DNA of 6,962 nucleotides from JAGOSA01 sp039795715 (GTDB taxonomy: Bacteria > Patescibacteriota > Minisyncoccia > Phycocordibacterales > UBA9973): the NCBI GenBank assembly GCA_039795715.1, contig JBDKLD010000045.1, forward strand, positions 1 to 6,962, read 5' to 3'. The position numbers were made by a program, and so were the translations under genes. The notes beneath the pieces were generated by a model. It was not told the DNA's origin. It worked only from the letters and a program-made list of their open reading frames with translations, and did no database searches. This document shows, piece by piece, positions 4,550 to 6,962 of this stretch (position 1 is its first letter; each line of letters begins with the position of its first letter).

Positions 4550-5701
4550 ATGAAATTCACATTAAGTAAAAATAAAAAAATATTCGTGCTCGCTTCTGCT
4601 GTTCTGATGCTCTCTTTTGCTATTGCTCCAAATGTACGAGCAGAGGACGATCTTTTTAAAGCTATTCCACAGACAACTAGTGCGACAAAAGCTGAAGTAA
4701 AAATTGAAAAAAATGACGATAAAGGTACTCTTGACGAAGTCGGTGATGATAAAAATGAAATAACTGAAGTAGAAGTAAATGACGATGACTTGGTCGCCGG
4801 CACAAGCACTGCTCTCTCGTCTGCTGTTACATCACTTATGGGAAAAATGAACGGTGTAAGTACTAGTGACTATTGTGCCGCACTCGATACCGCGGTAAAT
4901 AGTCTCACAGTAAAACAACGTGCGAGTCTTGCTTGGTACACAACTAGTTACTCAAAAAATCTTGAGCTCGATGCTTCAGAAGGTGCGTCCGAAAGTGAAA
5001 AAACAGAGTACGATGCTCTCAAGAGTTCTTACGACAAGGTGAACATGGCAATATTTAGTGATGATAACCTTGCCAAAAACAACAAGGCCGCGATCCGCGC
5101 TTCTTACCTGGATCTCATGGCTTCATACCGCAATGGCACAGTTGATATGGCAAGGGCAAATGATATACGAAATTTTATCAACAAATCAGCAGAGTGTTTT
5201 GCTGATAGTTCAAAGATAAAAAGTGTAGTTGGCGCATCTGCGACTACTGAACCTCAAGAAACAATTTCTTTTTCTCGTGATGATCTTACGGATGATGATA
5301 TGAACATGGGTATGCCAGTTGCGGCTTCTGTAAAAAATGTCGCTGCTCTCAAAGATTATGTACGTATGATTTCAGCCAGTGATGAGCGTATCAAAAGTAT
5401 TGCCACAAATGAAACTGAAACAGAAACTGTCTATTTACAGCGTGGCAAACTCTTTGGATTAATTCCACTTTGGTTAAAGGTCAAATCTACAGTTGCTGCA
5501 GATGGCACAGCCACAGTTCGCTACCCTTGGTACAAGTTCATGTCGAGCGCGGTCGGTGGCAAAGTCACCTCAGAAACTGTGCTTGAAAATACTGATGCGC
5601 CAAAAGGTGAAAAGCTCACTCCAGCCGACCAAGCCGGCGCAGTCTATGCGACAATGAAGGCATTTATGTCGGTGGAAAATGATTCAACGAAAACTGAGTA
5701 A
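4550..5701 (+). CDS. secreted protein of unknown function
   Basis: A 383-residue protein with a clear signal peptide: basic n-region (KNKK at 7-10), hydrophobic core at 11-27 and a cleavage site after NVRA (residue 31). There is no lipobox, so a signal peptidase I product is expected. After an acidic low-complexity linker (about 32-82) comes a largely helical region (about 84-225) with only two cysteines, Cys109 and Cys216, which could form a disulfide. A second acidic linker follows (DDLTDDDMNMG, 244-254), then a C-terminal domain at about 260-372 with a compact stretch rich in Trp, Pro and Tyr (FGLIPLWLKVK, then RYPWYKF) that looks like a beta hairpin. Not recognised as a named family. It follows the DUF1761 gene by 3 nt and is followed by a terminator, so it is the last gene of its operon. 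Confidence 0.85.
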   Translation: MKFTLSKNKKIFVLASAVLMLSFAIAPNVRAEDDLFKAIPQTTSATKAEVKIEKNDDKGTLDEVGDDKNEITEVEVNDDDLVAGTSTALSSAVTSLMGKMNGVSTSDYCAALDTAVNSLTVKQRASLAWYTTSYSKNLELDASEGASESEKTEYDALKSSYDKVNMAIFSDDNLAKNNKAAIRASYLDLMASYRNGTVDMARANDIRNFINKSAECFADSSKIKSVVGASATTEPQETISFSRDDLTDDDMNMGMPVAASVKNVAALKDYVRMISASDERIKSIATNETETETVYLQRGKLFGLIPLWLKVKSTVAADGTATVRYPWYKFMSSAVGGKVTSETVLENTDAPKGEKLTPADQAGAVYATMKAFMSVENDSTKTE

Positions 5702-5716
5702 AAACAGGAAAGATAA

Positions 5717-5743
5717 GAAACAGGCAATACTCTTGCCTGTTTT
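5717..5743 (+). terminator. intrinsic terminator after the secreted-protein gene
   Basis: AAACAGGCAA (5718-5727) pairs with TTGCCTGTTT (5733-5742) around a TACTC loop; a G-T pair (5717/5743) and three more A-T pairs extend the stem. A long T-rich run follows. The right arm also contains TTGCCT, the likely -35 box of the next gene. Confidence 0.9.
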
Positions 5744-5761
5744 TTATTTTTGGGGTATTAT
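5733..5761 (+). promoter_or_regulatory. promoter of the carbonic-anhydrase-like gene, overlapping a terminator
   Basis: A -35 TTGCCT (5733-5738) and a -10 TATTAT (5756-5761) are separated by 17 bp. The -35 is identical to that of the RRM promoter. It lies in the right arm of the upstream terminator hairpin. Transcription would begin near 5768, leaving an A-rich leader of about 33 nt without a Shine-Dalgarno sequence. Confidence 0.55.
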
Positions 5762-5800
5762 CTGATTCCGTTCTTTTTAAAAAAATAAAAACACAAACAC

Positions 5801-6337
5801 ATGAAGAAAGAAAAATTATTAGACCTACAATTAAACAAGGAGCACTACAATGCAGAGGCTGCAATTGTGTGGTGTTTCGACGCGCGCCACAAGCCTTCGT
5901 ATGATGCATTGGTCGCACAGCGTGGTTATCGTAATCCAGACCCGATTTTTGTTGCCGGTGGCGCAAAAGACATTATTCACGGAGAGGATGCGATCAAAGA
6001 ATATTTACTGTGGTTGCTCGCAGCTTCAATGAAGTTGCATAATACCCATCATATTATTCTTATGATGCATACTGATTGTGGTGCGTACAAGGACATCTAT
6101 GCAAAGAGTGGGCAGGATTGGCACGATTTCCTCAATGGAGATCTGAGCAAGGCCCATGAGATTGTCGAGAGCTATTGTAATTCTCACCCAAATGCTGAGG
6201 TATGCAAAAAGTATTGGGCCGCCAATGGAAAAGCAGTTGACCGGATTACGGTTGAGCTTGTCATTGCCGATTTTGACGGTATTTACCGAGTTTTTCCAAG
6301 TGAATTTTTACTTGAAAAAGAAAAGTTAACTGTCTAG
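5801..6337 (+). CDS. beta-carbonic anhydrase-like zinc protein
   Basis: A 178-residue protein with the zinc-site layout of beta-class carbonic anhydrases, which interconvert CO2 and bicarbonate. CFDAR at residues 25-29 gives a Cys25 ligand and the Asp27-Arg29 dyad; HTDC at 90-93 gives His90 and Cys93. The Cys-to-His spacing of 65 residues is slightly longer than in typical enzymes (56 in the E. coli enzyme). FVAGGA at 50-55 stands where beta enzymes usually carry RNAGG, so the Arg-Asn pair near the active site is altered. The helix before HTDC (KEYLLWLLAASMKLHNTHHIIL) fits the family. It may be a true carbonic anhydrase or a relative with another substrate, as known for other members of this fold. 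The gene stands alone, with its own promoter and terminator. Confidence 0.75.
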   Translation: MKKEKLLDLQLNKEHYNAEAAIVWCFDARHKPSYDALVAQRGYRNPDPIFVAGGAKDIIHGEDAIKEYLLWLLAASMKLHNTHHIILMMHTDCGAYKDIYAKSGQDWHDFLNGDLSKAHEIVESYCNSHPNAEVCKKYWAANGKAVDRITVELVIADFDGIYRVFPSEFLLEKEKLTV

Positions 6338-6354
6338 TCTTTTTGTTACAATGT

Positions 6355-6387
6355 AAAAAAATACCCCGACCAAAAGTCGGGGTTTTT
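6355..6387. terminator. bidirectional intrinsic terminator
   Basis: ACCCCGAC (6363-6370) pairs with GTCGGGGT (6376-6383) around a CAAAA loop. An A7 run lies to the left and a T5 run to the right, so it works for both the carbonic-anhydrase-like gene (+) and the convergent unknown gene (-). Confidence 0.93.
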
Positions 6388-6394
6388 ATATTTA

Positions 6395-6781
6395 TTACTT
6401 TACAGATTCAATTTCTTCTCCAGAAATTTTCAGGATTTTTTCACCCTTATGTTCAACTGCATAAAATGCAGATGTAAAAAATCGTTCCCAGTGTCGAAGC
6501 TCTTCTTGGATTTGATCATTATTGCTTCCGATTTTTGGGAGCTTAAGTTTTTGCGAAACAAGCAATTTTGCCATGCAATTTGGGGTCATCCCTTCCTTTA
6601 GAGCTGCGATAATGAGTTCTTTGGTTGGAGTAGCAGCCTCGCCTTTCTCGAGGCGATGTAGCTCTTCTTTAACAAACTTAGGCAAGTTATTGTTGCTAAA
6701 TTTATCAATCATTTTTTTACAGAAATCAAACGCGTTGTCCGCCATGACAACCGTCGGGTGCTTTAGATCTTTTTTGTGCAT
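6395..6781 (-). CDS. hypothetical soluble protein, 128 residues
   Basis: Not recognised. The protein is largely helical and lysine-rich, with no signal peptide or membrane segment. A stretch at about 52-88 (TPTKELIIAALKEGMTP, then AKLLVSQKLKLPKIG) has the spacing of helix-turn-helix-like or short DNA-binding helices, but no definite motif. A glutamate-rich helix around 90-110 includes two Trp/Phe residues (HWERFF), and the last 20 residues look like a short beta hairpin. Cysteines are at 21 and 69. It is a single-gene unit with a strong promoter upstream and a bidirectional terminator downstream. The ATG at 6781 is about 22 nt after the predicted start point, with no Shine-Dalgarno sequence. 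It might be a small regulator; that is a guess from size and composition. Confidence 0.7.
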   Translation of the reverse strand: MHKKDLKHPTVVMADNAFDFCKKMIDKFSNNNLPKFVKEELHRLEKGEAATPTKELIIAALKEGMTPNCMAKLLVSQKLKLPKIGSNNDQIQEELRHWERFFTSAFYAVEHKGEKILKISGEEIESVK

Positions 6782-6809
6782 ATTTTTGAGTTTAAATGAA
6801 CTAGCGTTT

Positions 6810-6837
6810 ATTCTATATACTTTATATTATTTGTCAA
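6810..6837 (-). promoter_or_regulatory. strong sigma70-type promoter of the 128-residue protein gene
   Basis: On the minus strand, TTGACA (6837-6832) is a consensus -35, followed after 16 bp by TAGAAT (6815-6810), with transcription expected near 6803. It is the only perfect -35 in the window. The -35 may lie inside the end of a neighbouring mobile element. Confidence 0.7.
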
Positions 6838-6884
6838 CTAGTCGTAATGGTTCAATACCTTTGCATCACCAAGGGGTGTACGGT
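6832..6884 (+). mobile_element. possible left end of an insertion sequence
   Basis: If the gene at 6885 is a transposase, the element end should lie shortly upstream. TGTCAACTAGTCGTAATGG starting at 6832 begins with TGT, as IS481-type terminal repeats do, and lies 53 nt before the ATG, a usual distance. The matching right end and any target duplication are outside the window. Confidence 0.3.
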
Positions 6885-6962
6885 ATGAAGATGGCATACA
6901 CAACAAATGAAAAGGTTGGTAGGGTGAGGGTTGCCGCCATTCGCATGATGAGAAATGGTTCA
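6885..6962 (+). CDS. N-terminal fragment of a helix-turn-helix transposase-like protein, cut by window edge
   Basis: The first 26 codons of a gene that runs off the right edge. The sequence has AYTTNEK, then VGRVRVAAIRMMRNGS, a pattern typical of the start of helix-turn-helix proteins of IS481/integrase-like transposases, in which the last part is the first helix of the DNA-binding domain. An AAGGGG at 6871-6876, 8 nt before the ATG, is the only Shine-Dalgarno-like sequence well placed before a gene in the window, unlike the resident genes. A second in-frame ATG at 6891 could be the start instead. The catalytic domain is outside the window, so the family call is tentative. Confidence 0.5.
   Translation, partial: MKMAYTTNEKVGRVRVAAIRMMRNGS

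Noticed and set aside
5664..5966. Minus-strand 100-codon frame over the terminator and the start of the carbonic-anhydrase-like gene
   Set aside because: It crosses a hairpin terminator and a promoter and has no protein-like pattern.
133..6337. Recoded TGA (glycine or tryptophan) as in some CPR lineages
   Set aside because: Conserved genes are full length under the standard code and contain no in-frame TGA.
1..6962. CRISPR array, tRNA, rRNA or riboswitch
   Set aside because: No regularly spaced repeats, no cloverleaf with a CCA-type end and no conserved rRNA stretch were seen; the gaps between genes are short and explained by promoters and terminators.

Overview
The window looks like a piece of a small, streamlined bacterial genome, most likely from the Candidate Phyla Radiation (Patescibacteria, Parcubacteria-like). 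The reasons are the mix of genes (a lone RRM-type RNA-binding protein, MsrA and MsrB as separate genes, a LysE-family exporter, a DUF1761 protein, a lineage-type secreted protein of unknown function), the tight packing, and the near absence of Shine-Dalgarno sequences. The lineage is inferred from gene style, not from any marker gene. The standard genetic code fits: conserved proteins are full length with no in-frame TGA.

Layout from left to right. An edge fragment on the minus strand (1-99, weak) is followed by an AT-rich DUF2784-like membrane protein gene and msrA (3 nt apart). Next comes a very acidic 60-residue protein that converges on a minus-strand phospholipase D/cardiolipin synthase-like gene, with a perfect bidirectional hairpin terminator between them. 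Divergent from the PLD gene is the RRM gene, which has its own promoter and terminator. Then lysE-like and msrB lie 17 nt apart, each with an extended -10 box placed so that the mRNA would begin at or next to the start codon. A promoter with a consensus extended -10 drives a 52-residue, nine-cysteine metallothionein-like protein, followed closely by a DUF1761 membrane protein and a secreted 383-residue protein of unknown function, ending in a hairpin terminator. A beta-carbonic-anhydrase-like gene follows; its likely -35 box lies inside that terminator. It converges on an unknown 128-residue protein on the minus strand. The right edge holds the first 26 codons of what looks like a helix-turn-helix transposase; the start of that element may supply the -35 box of the neighbouring minus-strand gene.

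Functionally, several genes fit stress protection and envelope upkeep: MsrA and MsrB together repair both diastereomers of methionine sulfoxide, the cysteine-rich protein could buffer metal or thiol chemistry, the PLD-family enzyme could remodel phospholipids, and a LysE-type exporter and two small membrane proteins complete the set. No CRISPR array, tRNA or rRNA was seen. The points most worth a second look are the metallothionein-like protein, the extended -10/leaderless start arrangement that also corrects two gene starts, the promoter embedded in a terminator, and the possible hybrid promoter formed at a mobile-element end.
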